From Undaria pinnatifida (lineage: Eukaryota > Sar > Phaeophyceae > Laminariales > Alariaceae), in assembly GCA_012845835.1 (NCBI GenBank), contig JABAKD010000023.1:16426702-16490701 (forward strand): a stretch of DNA of 64,000 nucleotides, written 5' to 3'. The position numbers and the translations under genes were made by a program. The notes below the pieces were generated by a model. It made no database searches. It was given only the letters and a program-made list of their open reading frames with translations, and had not been told where the DNA came from. Below, piece by piece: positions 32,772-44,768 of the stretch; the first letter of the stretch is position 1; every line of letters begins with the position of its first letter.

Positions 32772-34259
32772 ATATATATACAGCAGGTACTGTCTCTTAC
32801 CCTTGGTTGTCGGTATTCCGCCGGTAAGCCTTACCAGGTATATATCAGTATACCGGGGCTTACGCTTACCAGTTGCGACTGTGAATCCCGTTCGTTCCTG
32901 TCCCAGTGGTGGTTTCATAGGTGTTAGCAACGTTGTGGTACCAGGCAGGGCTTTGCCCATAAACGACCGCTTTCATTACAACAGTGTTAAATTGTACGAC
33001 TTCCTTTCCAACTTTGGAAATCGACGACAGCTACGTGGCCTTACTATTTTGAACATTCACTGAACGCAAGGTATTCCCATCCATTGTTGTCGTTTGCAGA
33101 AGCCCTGCGAAGCAGCCGCCGAGGGCCGCCAAGTCGGCGAGGACATAAACACGAAGTGCACCGGTGACATCAAGGTCGGTGACCTCCTGAAGAAGGCAGG
33201 CGACCACTTGCTCGATATACATCCCGCATTCCATTCCCACGGTGCCACGAGGGCGTTCGACATCGAGGTACGTTCTACTCTTACCATTCCCACGGTGCCA
33301 CGAGGGCGTTCGACATCGAGGTACGTTCTACTCTTATCTTGCGTCCTATGTGTCACGAGTCGAAACATCCATGTCTCTTGCTCAAGACTAGGGGATGGCG
33401 TGCGGATATAGTCTATGAAGTGCGGCTCTTTTTCCGAGTACCAAGAGCAAGTACAACAATACCACAACAATTACTAACAACGAAACGAGCTCCAATAATT
33501 TGGATGGTTACGACGTCTGCTGGAGAGAAGTACAAATACTTTTTTACACATACTTATCGACGTCCTCCTGCCATGCTTCAACGTTTGTGGACAAATCCAC
33601 AAGATCATCCACAAAAAACAAGAGTGCAAGGTGCTGGGTACCTCCGCTGAGAAGGAAGAGTCCAACCAAGCCTGCATGCTCCTTCGGAAGCAATGTTGAC
33701 AGCACGTTCTTTATAGAACGTCAAGTTGTGGTTTATTATACCAGCATCGTTTTTTGAGAACTCTGCCTAAATGCGTGCTCTTCGTCTTTCAGGAATACAA
33801 ATGTACTTCACATGTTTGCGGTGTGTGCGTTCAAGTTCCTGCTTCCAGCATGTTTTTTTTGGCACTGCGCTCCTTTACATCTTAAGTTGTAGTTTTCCTG
33901 TCTCTATCCTTGACAAGCGCGTGCCTGGTGTTTATGCACTGTGCGCTAGTTTATTATTGATGACCGACTTAGAGAGAGCTATTATTAAGTGTACAGGTGC
34001 TACCTGAGAGGTGGAAGGATATGCCAAGCAAGTCCTCCGACGTGTCCATCATGGACTGGGCGAATGGATGATAATAACAAACTCATAATCATAATCGTCT
34101 CTATCCTGTACCGTTGTACTATATATGGACCTCTTGGCATTTTCAAGTCGCCAGTTGCGCCATTTGTGCTTCTTTTCCGCCTTCCTACTGAATGTCCATT
34201 CCTCCTTCCGCAAGCGTAGCGGGCGGCGCCCAGCCGTCCGCGAGCGAAGCCCTTGTAAA

Positions 34260-35364
34260 TCTATATATCTTAGTTCGCTTATCAAATATGCACATCCTTA
34301 CGTCTGCGGATATCTCCCGCCTCTGACCGCCTTTCCGCGCGGTTTCTTCGCTGAGGCATGCCCCCGCCTCGCCTGCAACCACCGGCTCAGCTGATCTGCC
34401 CGCTCGGCGCCGTAGCGCGCGCGCGAGGCCTCGACGTCGAGATCTACGACGAGATCTCCGAAAAATCGTGCCCTGTGAGACGTTTGGTGCGTAGTAGTCT
34501 GCACACAGGGCTAATGTCTTCGCGTTATTTCTTCGGTACGTGTTCTCTGACCTCCGACACACGGGGGGGGGTCGATTACCTGGCCGGCGTCGCCATTGTA
34601 AAGGCCACTAAGCGAGGTTTGTGCTAGGATCTGGGGAAGAAAAGTTCGTAATCCCCGAGAACACATGCCACCCAGGCGTAGTGGAGAACTGCGAAATCTA
34701 CAGCAGCACGTATACATGTACATGATGTACAGCAGTAGCTGGAGCTATGATGAGCCTGCAGCATCACGAAGCTACAAATGGTATATGCACAGCAGCATCA
34801 CGAAGCTACAAATGGTATATGCACAGCAGAATCACGAAGCTACAAATAAATGGTATATGCACAGCAGCAGCTAGGCGTCGTGGAGAACTGCGAACTCTCA
34901 ATATTTTTGAACCCCCGGTAGTCTACAGCAGCACGTATAAATCAGCAGCACGTACATGTACATGATGTACAGCAGTAGCTGAAGCTATGATGAGCCTGCA
35001 GCATGACGAAGCTACAAATAAATGGTATATTATGCACAGCAGCATCACGAAGCTACAAATGGTATATGCACAGCAGGTATATGCACAGCAGCAGCTGTGG
35101 CCGCGCCTTTCTGCGTAGCAACGCAGAGCGTCACCCAGCTGGGGTGAACCGCCATGCTCTCCCATAATTTCCAGGCTGCCTTCTCGCATTGTTCCGCCGC
35201 ACACGGGAAATCGGGAAAAAATTGTCGGCATTTTCCCTTTCCAGTATCTCCCATATATGAACTAACAAACTTCGTCTAACTCTTGGCATTACTTCTTACC
35301 CTCTTAATATTTACTATCCTGCGCTGCGACCGGCGGCCGTCCAGGCCGCCGGCGTAGCCCCTTG
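34260..35364 (+). mobile_element. Helitron-like family II, unit 1
   Basis: Starts TCTATATATCTTAG after A and ends hairpin GGCGGCC-GTCCA-GGCCGCC then GGCGTAGCCCCTTG before T. Both ends resemble family I but the interior is unrelated. On the minus strand there is a possible exon from about 34480 to 34312 (acceptor CTCACAG, donor CAGAC|GTAAGG) coding an Ala/Arg-rich helix-like stretch (FFGDLVVDLDVEASRARYGA); the plus strand of the same block is also open. Two 31-33-bp minisatellites (ATCACGAAGCTACAAATGG) lie at 34760-34870 and 35000-35095. Confidence 0.55.
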
Positions 35365-35368
35365 TAAA

Positions 35369-36494
35369 TCTATATATCTTAGTTCGCTTATCACATATGC
35401 ACATCCTTACGTCTGCGGATATCTCCCGCCTCTGACCGCCTTTCCGCGCGGTTTCTTCGCTGAGGCGTGCCCCCGCCTCGCCTGCAACCACCGGCTCAGC
35501 TGATTCGCCCGCTCGGCGCCGTAGCGCGCGCGCGAGGCCTCGACGTCGAGATCTACGACGAGATCTCCGAAAAATCGTGCCCTGTGAGACGTTTGGTGCG
35601 TAGTCTGCACACAGGGCTAATGTCTTCGCGTTATTTCTTCGGTACGTGTTCTCTGACCTCCGACACACGGGGGGGGGTCGATTACCTGGCCGGCGTCGCC
35701 ATTGTAACGGCCACTAAGCGAGGTTTGTGCTAGGATCTGGGGAAGAAAAGTTCGTAATCCCCGAGAACACATGCCACCCCGGCGTAGTGGAGAACTGCGA
35801 ACTCTCAATATTTTTGAACCCCCGGTAGTCTACAGCAGCACGTATACATGTACATGATGTACAGCAGTAGCTGGAGCTATGATGAGCCTGCAGCATCACG
35901 AAGCTACAAATGGTATATGCACAGCAGCATCACGAAGCTACAAATGGTATATGCACAGCAGAATCACGAAGCTACAAATAAATGGTATATGCACAGCAGC
36001 AGCTAGGCGTCGTGGAGAACTGCGAACTCTCAATATTTTTGAACCCCCGGTAGTCTACAGCAGCACGTACATGTACATGATGTACAGCAGTAGCTGAAGC
36101 TGTGATGAGCCTGCAGCATGACGAAGCTACAAATGGTATATGCACAGCAGCATCACGAAGCTACAAATGGTATATGCCTAGCAGCATCACGAAGCTACAA
36201 ATGGTATATGCACAGCAGCAGCTGTGGCCGCGCCTTTCTGCGTAGCAACGCAGAGCGTCACCCAGCTGGGGTGAACCGCCATGCTCTCCCATAATTTCCA
36301 GGCTGCCTTCTCGCATTGTTCCGCCGCACACGGGAAATCGGGAAAAAATTGTCGGCATTTTCCCTTTCCAGTATCTCCCATATATGAATTAACAAACTTC
36401 GTCTAACTCTTGGCATTATTACTTCTTACCCTCTTAATATTTACTATCCTTCGCTGCGACCGGCGGCCGTCCAGGCCGCCGGCGTAGCCCCTTG
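35369..36494 (+). mobile_element. Helitron-like family II, unit 2
   Basis: A head-to-tail repeat of unit 1, over 95 percent alike by eye, with a different number of minisatellite units (35880-36010, 36110-36220). It ends CCCCTTG at 36494, then T and unrelated sequence. Confidence 0.55.
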
Positions 36495-36582
36495 TACATA
36501 CTGGGAAAATTACGAGGGACCAAGGACCAACCAACCGACCGAGGTATACATGCTTTGATCCGTGACTTTTTGACTTTGACCC

Positions 36583-36885
36583 GTGAGAAATGTCACGGGT
36601 CAAGTTAACGTGACCCGCCAGACGACCCGAATCTCGCGGGTCACTCGGATTGTCGCGGGTCGGGTCGGGTCGGGTCAGGACGATTTCAAAATCTCGCGGG
36701 TCGGGTCGGGTCGGGTCAAGACGCCTCGAAAATCTCGCGGGTCGGGTCGGGTCGGGTCAAGACGTCTCGAAAATCTCGCGGGTCGGGTCGGGTCGGGTCA
36801 AGACGTCTCAAAAATCTCGCGGGTCGGGTCGGGTCAGCTGACCCGACCCGACTCGACCCGACCCGCGAGATTTGACCTGACCCGT
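36583..36885. repeat. GGGTC array with terminal inverted segment
   Basis: Units of about 55 bp contain three or four GGGTC pentamers plus AAGACGTCTCGAAAATCTCGC. At CAGCTG (about 36836-36841) the sequence turns and continues as GACCC repeats followed by GCGAGATTT, the complement of the array's AAATCTCGC. The two arms (about 36806-36838 and 36839-36873) can form a long hairpin. Confidence 0.8.
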
Positions 36886-38043
36886 GAAAAGCCCTGGTAT
36901 TTACGCCTCGAGGTTAGGTCTTAAGTACTTCCAACTGGAAGAGCTAGGCCATTCGATATTTCGACCAAATAAATAACGCAAAATAAAACACCAAATGTCT
37001 AAAACTCGAAATAGTGGTCTCTCTCAGTACGCATAAAAAGAAAAGCCGAGGAAAGATCAAACTACTTGAAAATAGACTTTGATATTTCTGCACTAAACCA
37101 GACGTAGATGGCAAGACGAGGATTTATGTCATGAGTCAGCACATGAGTGGGTGGAAACTTCGAGAAAGACCCTCCCCTGCCCATGCTGTTCGAGCTTGAA
37201 CAAACGGCCAAAACAAATAACTGGTTCCTGGCAAAAACATTGAGTGCTTCGTACTCCATACTCGCTTCATATGTAGGATACCTCGCGGGCGTCTGCCGCC
37301 TTCGGTGTGCCTCAGTGTGGCAGTCAGTACAGCAACACAGCTGGACTGGCCCTCAACCCGGTTCAATTTCCACCCTCGAAATGTAGGCATTCGCGGGAAA
37401 GAGGCAACAGGGTTGTAACTGCAGCAGCTCCGGCCATGCGCTACGTCCGGCACAAAAACCAAACAAAAAAAATGTGTCATCGGAAAATTAGAGCCTTGGG
37501 ACGAGAGAGCAGGAGCGCGAGCGCGCAACGAACTATGTCAGAGTCCCAGCTCTCTGACCGCAGAGAACGCCAGGGTAGGAGGAGTCTCGCGGGCGTTTTC
37601 CACCGGCTAGTTGTGCTGTAGTTGGGTTGGCTGTTGGGGTGCTGGTTGTCTGTGTGTTGTGCTGTGTTGTTTTTGTTTTGTGGTGTGTTGTGTTGTGTTG
37701 TGTGTGCGCTCGATCCTCGTGAATGAACAAGGGCTCCTTTTCAAGTAATAGTTCGTAGAGGCATGCCGCTCCACGAGAGTGGGACGCCTCTGACCACCGC
37801 CAACGTTCCTGGTAGTAGTGTTGTACACGCAGGTTGATTAACCCGGGTTGGGGATACACCAAGCGGCTTGCTAGGTTGAGCGTTGCAATTACTGCGTGGG
37901 TGTTGTGCTGTGCTGCTGCTGCAGAGTGTCTGTTGTTGCCTCGAGCTTTTGTCGTCTGAAATGCTGTTGTTTGGTGGAAAATACTCGGAAAATTGCTTCA
38001 AATATGCACTTGGGCCAAAATGTGCCCAAGTGGGGCAAAAAAA
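36886..38043. other. No gene recognised
   Basis: Single-copy in this window. It contains a TGTGTTG-rich microsatellite (37640-37710) and a CTGCTGCTGCAG run (37910-37925). Several frames are open by chance on both strands, but none shows domains or splice structure. Confidence 0.5.
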
Positions 38044-38872
38044 GGGTGGTTGTAGAGTAAATCGAGAGTGTATAACGCCTTCCAGGTCCGACAGGAACAA
38101 TGCCTGCGATGGTATTGGAAACCTTTTTTTCCATCACTATATAAGTATGCCCGCCGCGAATTTCTGGGAAAATTCTTGGCGGAAATTTCCGGTATCATTC
38201 TTGCATAACTGCTGTGACAGCAGAAATCAATGCGCCTTCTTCGTAGATCGGGATGTTGTGTCCTAAAACTGGGGGACAGACGGCGTGCATCTTGTGTGGG
38301 CAATCCTCGAGATAGATGCATTCATTGGAGTAGTGTCACCGTGTGCGCACGCACGTGCGCGCCCCCTCACAGAACTTCACCCGTGCTGCTGTCCGGCAGC
38401 CTTTCACACGTGGTTGCCATCTGCCGCTAGGACGCGGCAGCGCACGATTGTAACGGAAAACGCGAGACACATTCGTACATGATGATGAGTAAAACAAGGC
38501 CGGGCGTGTGGCGACACACATAACCGAAGACAAGAGCACGGATGTGTATGTCGACAAACGCGAAGACACAGCAGCAGCAGCTGTAGTAGCAGCAGTAGCC
38601 CACCACAGCACAGCCGAGAGAGGGCCCTCCCGGCCTAGCCATGGTGGCGCAGCCGCGTCTACCTCGTGTCCGTGCCCTACAGGGCTGGGTGGTGATTATG
38701 TAGAGCGTTTGGAGGGGGAGGTGATATCGTTGTGTGGGGCGGGTGGGGTGTGCGAGGCAATCAATGAAAACTGGCTTGCTGCTTGCAGGATTAAGGATCA
38801 ACTTCAACCAAAGAGCCCCCTAGCAGGATATATAACCCCCTGTGTTGCGGTTTGGGATCGTTCGGGTTTAAT
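38044..38872 (+). repeat. Family III repeat, copy 1
   Basis: About 830 bp from GGGTGGTTGTAGAG to GATCGTTCGGGTTTAAT. Inside are a hairpin CTGCTGTGACAGCAG, the alternating GTGTGCGCACGCACGTGCGCGC and a CAG run. Function unknown. Confidence 0.75.
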
Positions 38873-38989
38873 CACTGTGCTGTATAGTCTATATTTTACT
38901 TTTTCAGCACTGACACACCTGCACCTGCCATGTGGCTTGTAGAAAAAAAAACAAATAGCCTAAGAACCCACATTTCACGAGCATATATC

Positions 38990-39639
38990 CCTCACCTAAA
39001 GCCCTTTCCCCCCCCCTCCCCCGCCCCCCGCCCCCGCCCCCACCCCCCACCCTCCCCCCCCAACCCATCCCAACCCCACCCCCTCGAACACTCCACCCTC
39101 TCTTTACTCACTGATTGTACGACTTACCCCAGAATATACACGATAAACTGATGTATTATTTCCAAAAATGTCACATTTGTCCCCTCGAAATAATGTATAG
39201 TTTCCAGGCACATATCGAGCTGCCCCCCCCCCCCGCCCCCAATAATATACTGGTGCCAAAACCGTCAGATTTATCCCCTCGAAAGGATTTATAGCTTACA
39301 TGCACAAATTGCCCCTTTCCCCCCCCCCCCCCCCGCGCCCCCCTCCAAACCCGCTCGCTTTTGATCAAAACCAGGCCCCCCCTTTGCCTTCACAGCTGTC
39401 AGATTTTGTCCCCCTCAGAAACGGGTTTTATAGTTTCCGCGCACAGACTGACTAAAATCATCCTGTTGACCCTGATAGCTACACTGTAGCTGTAAGGGGA
39501 GTCGCCGACCTATATCCTTAATGAGGACACACAACTCGTAATGCGCGCGATCGGAGTATCACACACAGCTTGCAAAGATGAGTTTCGACGAAATCTTCGA
39601 TCTCACAGCTGGAGTGTATTTTAATTTTTATAATATATA
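38990..39639 (-). repeat. Inverted fragment of the G-tract element
   Basis: Reads on the minus strand as 28902-29575, including the C (G) runs. It directly abuts the 3' end of the inverted family I unit at 39640, so that unit inserted at, or recombined with, the edge of a G-tract element. Confidence 0.75.
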
Positions 39640-40351
39640 CAAGGGCTTCGCTCGCGGGCGGCTGGGCGCCGCCCGCTACGCTTGCGGAAGGAGGAATAGA
39701 CATTCAGTAGAAAGGCGGAAAAGAAGCACAAATGGCGCAACTGGCGACTTGAAAATGCCAAGAGGTCCATATATAGTACAACGGTACAGGATAGGGACGA
39801 TTATGATTATGAGTTTGTTATTATCATCCATTCGCCCAATCCATGATGGGCAAGTCGGAGGACTTCCTTGGCATATCCTTCCACCTCTCAGGTAGCGCCT
39901 ATGTAGGTCCTGTACACTTCAATAGCTCTCTCTCTAAGTCGATCATCAACAATAAATTATCGCAGTGCATAAACACCAGGCACGCGCTTGTCAAGGATAG
40001 AGACAGGAAAACTACAACTTAAGATGTAAAGGAGCGCAGTGCCAAAAAAAACATGCTGGAAGCAGGAACTTGAACGCACACACCGCAAACATGTGAAGTA
40101 CATTTGTATTCCTGAAAGACGAAGAGCACGCATTTAGGCATAGTTCTCAAAAAACGATGCTGGTATAATAAACCACAACTTAACGTTCTATAAAGAACGT
40201 GCTGTCAACATTGCTTCCGAAGGAGCATGCAGGCTTGCTTGGACTCTTCCTCCTCAGCGGAGGTACCCAGCACCTTGCACTCTTGTTTTTTGTCGATGGT
40301 CTTGTGGATCTGTCCACAAACGTTGAAGCAGGGCGGGAGAACGTCGATAAG

Positions 40352-40723
40352 TGTCAAGGAATTAGTGGGGTATTAGTCCGTTTGACCACTTGCACAGGTT
40401 AACCAATAGCTTACCCAAACTAAGCCTTATAACACTCTCCCCCCCTTAAACGGCGGGATAGAAGGTCGGCCGTATATACGGGCGGACCTGTCATCTATCC
40501 AAGCCGTTTCATTTCCTGGGTAAGCCGGGGAGAGTATTTTTCAAGTTCGCCATGGGAAAATCTGAAAAAGTTTATTATGGTGGATGTGGGGATCGAACCC
40601 ACGACCCAAAAACCCATGGTCTGTCGACGACGCCATTTGTTAAGGTATTAGTGGGGTACTTTTAGTCCGTTTGACCACTTGCACAGGTTAACCAATAGCT
40701 TACCCAAACTAAGCCTTATAACA
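40352..40723 (-). mobile_element. TRIM-like element, inverted copy
   Basis: Bounded by TAAG (40348-40351, 40724-40727). Terminal repeats run TGTCAAGG to ATAACA. Same primer-site-like and purine-tract sequences and same host site as 1049-1405, so the two descend from one insertion followed by duplication of the host unit. Confidence 0.65.
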
Positions 40724-40784
40724 TAAGTATGTGTAAAAAAGTATTCGTACTTCTCTCCAGCAGACGTCGTAACCATCCAAATTA

Positions 40785-43574
40785 TTGGAGCTCCTTACGC
40801 TGTTAGTAATTGTTGTGGTATTGTTGTACTTGCTCTTGGTACTTGGAAAAAGAGCCGCACTTCATAGACTATATCCGCACGCCATCCCCTAGTCTTGAGC
40901 AAGAGACATGGATGTCTCGACTCGTGACACACAGGACGCAAGATAAGAGTAGAACGTACCTCGATGTCGAACGCCCTCGTGGCGCCGTGGGAATGGAATG
41001 CGGGATGTATATCGAGCAAGTGGTCGCCTGCCTTCTTCAGGAGGTCACCGACCTTGATGTCGCCGGTGCACTTCGTGTTTATGTCCTCGCCGACTTGGCG
41101 GCCCTCGGCGGCTGCTTCGCAGGGATTCTGCAAACGACAACAACGGATGGGAATACCTTGCGTTCAGTGAATGTTCAAAATAGTAAGGCCACGTAGCTGT
41201 CGTCGATTTCCAAAGTTGGAAAGGAAGTCGTACAATTTAACACTGCTGTTGTAATGAAAGCGGTCGTTTATGGGCAAAGCCCTGCCTGGTACCACAACGT
41301 TGCTAACACCTATGAAACCACCACTGGGACAGGAACGAACGGGATTCACAGTCGCAACTGGTAAGCGTAAGCCCCGGTATATTGCTATATAAGGCCTACC
41401 GGCGGAATACCGACAACGAAGGGTAAGAGACAGTACCTGCTGTATATATTGTTCGGTACTACTCTATTACTGCTGCTATCAACACTATTACGACCGACGT
41501 GTACTGCGATTCCTGAAGAGGTTGCGCACCCTACTTGTACTCGTTAATACAAAGAGTTCATGTGGTTGTATGAAAAATGAGTAACAGTAGTAGTACACCG
41601 CGTCACTACATGAACAACTCGCTAACCCCAATCACGGGACTGCTCTCCAGCATCACCCAGGTTAACTTCAGCTTCTGTTTACTGCTATATATCAACCTCC
41701 AGTGTGTACTGCTATTGGAGCTCCTTTCGCTGTTAGTAATTGTTGTGGTATTGTTGTACTTGCTCTTGGTACTTGAAAAAAGAGCCGCACTTCATAGACT
41801 ATATCCGCACGCCATCCCCTAGTCTTGAGCAAGAGACATGGATGTCTCGACTCGTGACACACAGGACGCAAGATAAGAGTGGAACGTACCTCGATGTCGA
41901 ACGCCCTCGTGGCACCGTGGGAATGCAATGCGGGATGTATATCGAGCAAGTGGTCGCCTGCCTTCTTCAGGAGGTCACCGACCTTGATGTCGCCGGTGCA
42001 CTTCGTGTTTATGTCCTCGCCGACTTGGCGGCCCTCGGCGGCTGCTTCGCAGGGATTCTGCAAACGACAACAACGGATGGGAATACCTTGCGTTCAGTGA
42101 ATGTTCAAAATAGTAAGGCCACGTAGCTGTCGTCGATTTCCAAAGTTGGAAAGGAAGTCGTACAATTTAACACTGCTGTTGTAATGAAAGCGGTCGTTTA
42201 TGGGCAAAGCCCTGCCTGGTACCACAACGTTGCTAACACCTATGAAACCACCACTGGGACAGGAACGAACGGGATTCACAGTCGCAACTGGTAAGCGTAA
42301 GCCCCGGTATATTGCTATATAAGGCCTACCGGCGGAATACCGACAACGAAGGGTAAGAGACAGTACCTGCTGTATATATTGTTCGGTACTACTCTATTAC
42401 TGCTGCTATCAACACTATTACGACCGACGTGTACTGCGATTCCTGAAGAGGTTGCGCACCCTACTTGTACTCGTTAATACAAAGAGTTCATGTGGTTGTA
42501 TGAAAAATGAGTAACAGTAGTAGTACACCGCGTCACTACATGAACAACTCGCTAACCCCAATCACGGGACTGCTCTCCAGCATCACCCAGGTTAACTTCA
42601 GCTTCTGTTTACTGCTATATATCAACCTCCAGTGTGTACTGCTATTGGAGCTCCTTTCGCTGTTAGTAATTGTTGTGGTATTGTTGTACTTGCTCTTGGT
42701 ACTTGAAAAAAGAGCCGCACTTCATAGACTATATCCGCACGCCATCCCCTAGTCTTGAGCAAGAGACATGGATGTCTCGACTCGTGACACACAGGACGCA
42801 AGATAAGAGTGGAACGTACCTCGATGTCGAACGCCCTCGTGGCACCGTGGGAATGCAATGCGGGATGTATATCGAGCAAGTGGTCGCCTGCCTTCTTCAG
42901 GAGGTCACCGACCTTGATGTCGCCGGTGCACTTCGTGTTTATGTCCTCGCCGACTTGGCGGCCCTCGGCGGCTGCTTCGCAGGGATTCTGCAAACGACAA
43001 CAACGGATGGGAATACCTTGCGTTCAGTGAATGTTCAAAATAGTAAGGCCACGTAGCTGTCGTCGATTTCCAAAGTTGGAAAGGAAGTCGTACAATTTAA
43101 CACTGCTGTTGTAATGAAAGCGGTCGTTTATGGGCAAAGCCCTGCCTGGTACCACAACGTTGCTAACACCTATGAAACCACCACTGGGACAGGAACGAAC
43201 GGGATTCACAGTCGCAACTGGTAAGCGTAAGCCCCGGTATATTGCTATATAAGGCCTACCGGCGGAATACCGACAACGAAGGGTAAGAGACAGTACCTGC
43301 TGTATATATTGTTCGGTACTACTCTATTACTGCTGCTATCAACACTATTACGACCGACGTGTACTGCGATTCCTGAAGAGGTTGCGCACCCTACTTGTAC
43401 TCGTTAATACAAAGAGTTCATGTGGTTGTATGAAAAATGAGTAACAGTAGTAGTACACCGCGTCACTACATGAACAACTCGCTAACCCCAATCACGGGAC
43501 TGCTCTCCAGCATCACCCAGGTTAACTTCAGCTTCTGTTTACTGCTATATATCAACCTCCAGTGTGTACTGCGA
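40785..43574 (-). repeat. 930-bp segment in three tandem copies
   Basis: Units 40785-41714, 41715-42644 and 42645-43574. The second and third look identical; the first differs at a few bases. Junctions join GCTATTGGAGCTCC to CAGTGTGTACTG, points far apart in an unduplicated copy. Confidence 0.85.
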
Positions 43575-44768
43575 CTGGTGCTGAGGTATCATGCTGCTGT
43601 GTTATTTATTACTGCATGGACCATTTTTACAACCCTGGCTGACCCCCGTGATGAGACTTGCCCGTTTTCATTGCGTCTTACATGTATAGATACCACGTAG
43701 TCGTAGTCGTACATCCAAAACGTGTGTTTACATCACAGCACAAAGCGTCACTGCATGAACCACTTGTTCAACCCCCGCTTACCCCGATGACGGGACTGCC
43801 CCGTACTCGTAGTCGTACATACATGAAGTAAGTGTGTTTGGCTGTACGTATGAAAAAGAAATCGCATCACACAGCGTCACTGCAAAGGTCTACTCGTAGA
43901 CCTGAGTACTTGTACAATTCCCGCTTACACCGCGATGACGGGACTGCCCCGTACACGTATCATACTCGTACATGCAAAAGTGTGTTTGTACGCATGAAAA
44001 AGAAATCACAACATGTAACTCACGTTTCGTCAAGCTCTCAGCTCCTTCGTTAGGGACGCCGATCGAAGGTGAATCACAGGTGTCCGCGTCACACCAGTCA
44101 CACACACGAGGGTTGTCGCCGCTTCCCCAGTGCTTCTTGTTAAGGTTATGAAAAGCTTGGCACGTGGAAGGCTCGTCACTCCTGCAGGTGTCGCAGACAG
44201 CGTACTGGGAACTCCTGTTTCTCCTATTTCGTGCGATGAGGAAGCCGTCACAACCCTTGCTCGGGCACGGCCAATCAGGATTGCCAGAAGAAGCTGAGTC
44301 CCATTCTTGCCCGACCAGCTTCCACACGCCTGATCCTGAACCTCCACCACCCCCACTGTTGGCGGAGCCTCCTCCCGCACTAGCCTTGGTCCGCTTCGCA
44401 AATTTCAACTTCAAATTGTTATTGCCGATCCGGCAAATTTCAAATTCAAATTGTTTGCAGCCGTCAACGGCAATTCCCTCTCAACAGCCAGCAATTGGCC
44501 AACTTCAAATAAAAGTACAAAAAAGAAGTTGCTGAAAAAGCAAAATAAAAATATCAGAGAGCAAGCAGTAAAGATCAGAGAATGAGAGCTAAAAAGTAAG
44601 TAAGAATGAGACTAGGGAAAGCAAGGAAGGCAAGGAACTTCGGGACGGTTCTTTTCCCCAGCAAATAATTTTCTTTTCGGCAATTACGTGCTGAGAAGGG
44701 CTGAGAGGGGGGAGGATATGCCGAGCGAGACGTCCGAAGGGGGCGAGGTCTAGATATATAGTTGTATA

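Larger units (their letters stand above)
27606..33699 (+). pseudogene. Captured Cys-rich gene fragment, copy F
   Basis: Cys-rich exon to 28009, then a different start to the intron (CGTGAGTTTGACC), exon from 32873, exon 33100-33267 and last exon near 33595-33699. A 53-bp tandem duplication (about 33231-33336) repeats the exon end and its donor. The acceptor of the last exon reads GGACAA instead of GGACAG, so normal splicing would fail. Confidence 0.5.
27280..34255 (+). mobile_element. Helitron-like family I, copy F (with G-tract insertion)
   Basis: Starts ACTATATACCTAGACC right after copy E and ends hairpin-CCCTTG at 34255. The G-tract element sits in its intron at 28911-32771. Family II follows head-to-tail. 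Confidence 0.55.
40205..44414 (-). pseudogene. Captured Cys-rich gene fragment, inverted copy
   Basis: Cys-rich exon at about 44414-44030 with CPSKGCDGF, CDTC and CDWCDADTC intact, ending at AAAC|GTGAGT. The 56-codon exon and the exon before it are present three times through the 930-bp triplication. Last exon about 40309-40205 ending TGA. The exons themselves look undamaged, but their triplication would put repeated exons into a transcript. Confidence 0.5.
39640..44762 (-). mobile_element. Helitron-like family I, inverted unit
   Basis: On the minus strand it begins ACTATATATCTAGACC at 44762 after A and ends hairpin-CCCTTG at 39640 before T, between unrelated flanks. This independently defines both ends of the family. 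It carries a TRIM-like element at the same site as copy A, so it derives from a copy like A. Its length is increased by two extra 930-bp tandem units. Confidence 0.6.

Noticed and set aside
34760-36220. A CRISPR array from the 31-33-bp repeats
   Set aside because: Units are directly adjacent without unique spacers, in a eukaryotic transposon; it is a minisatellite.
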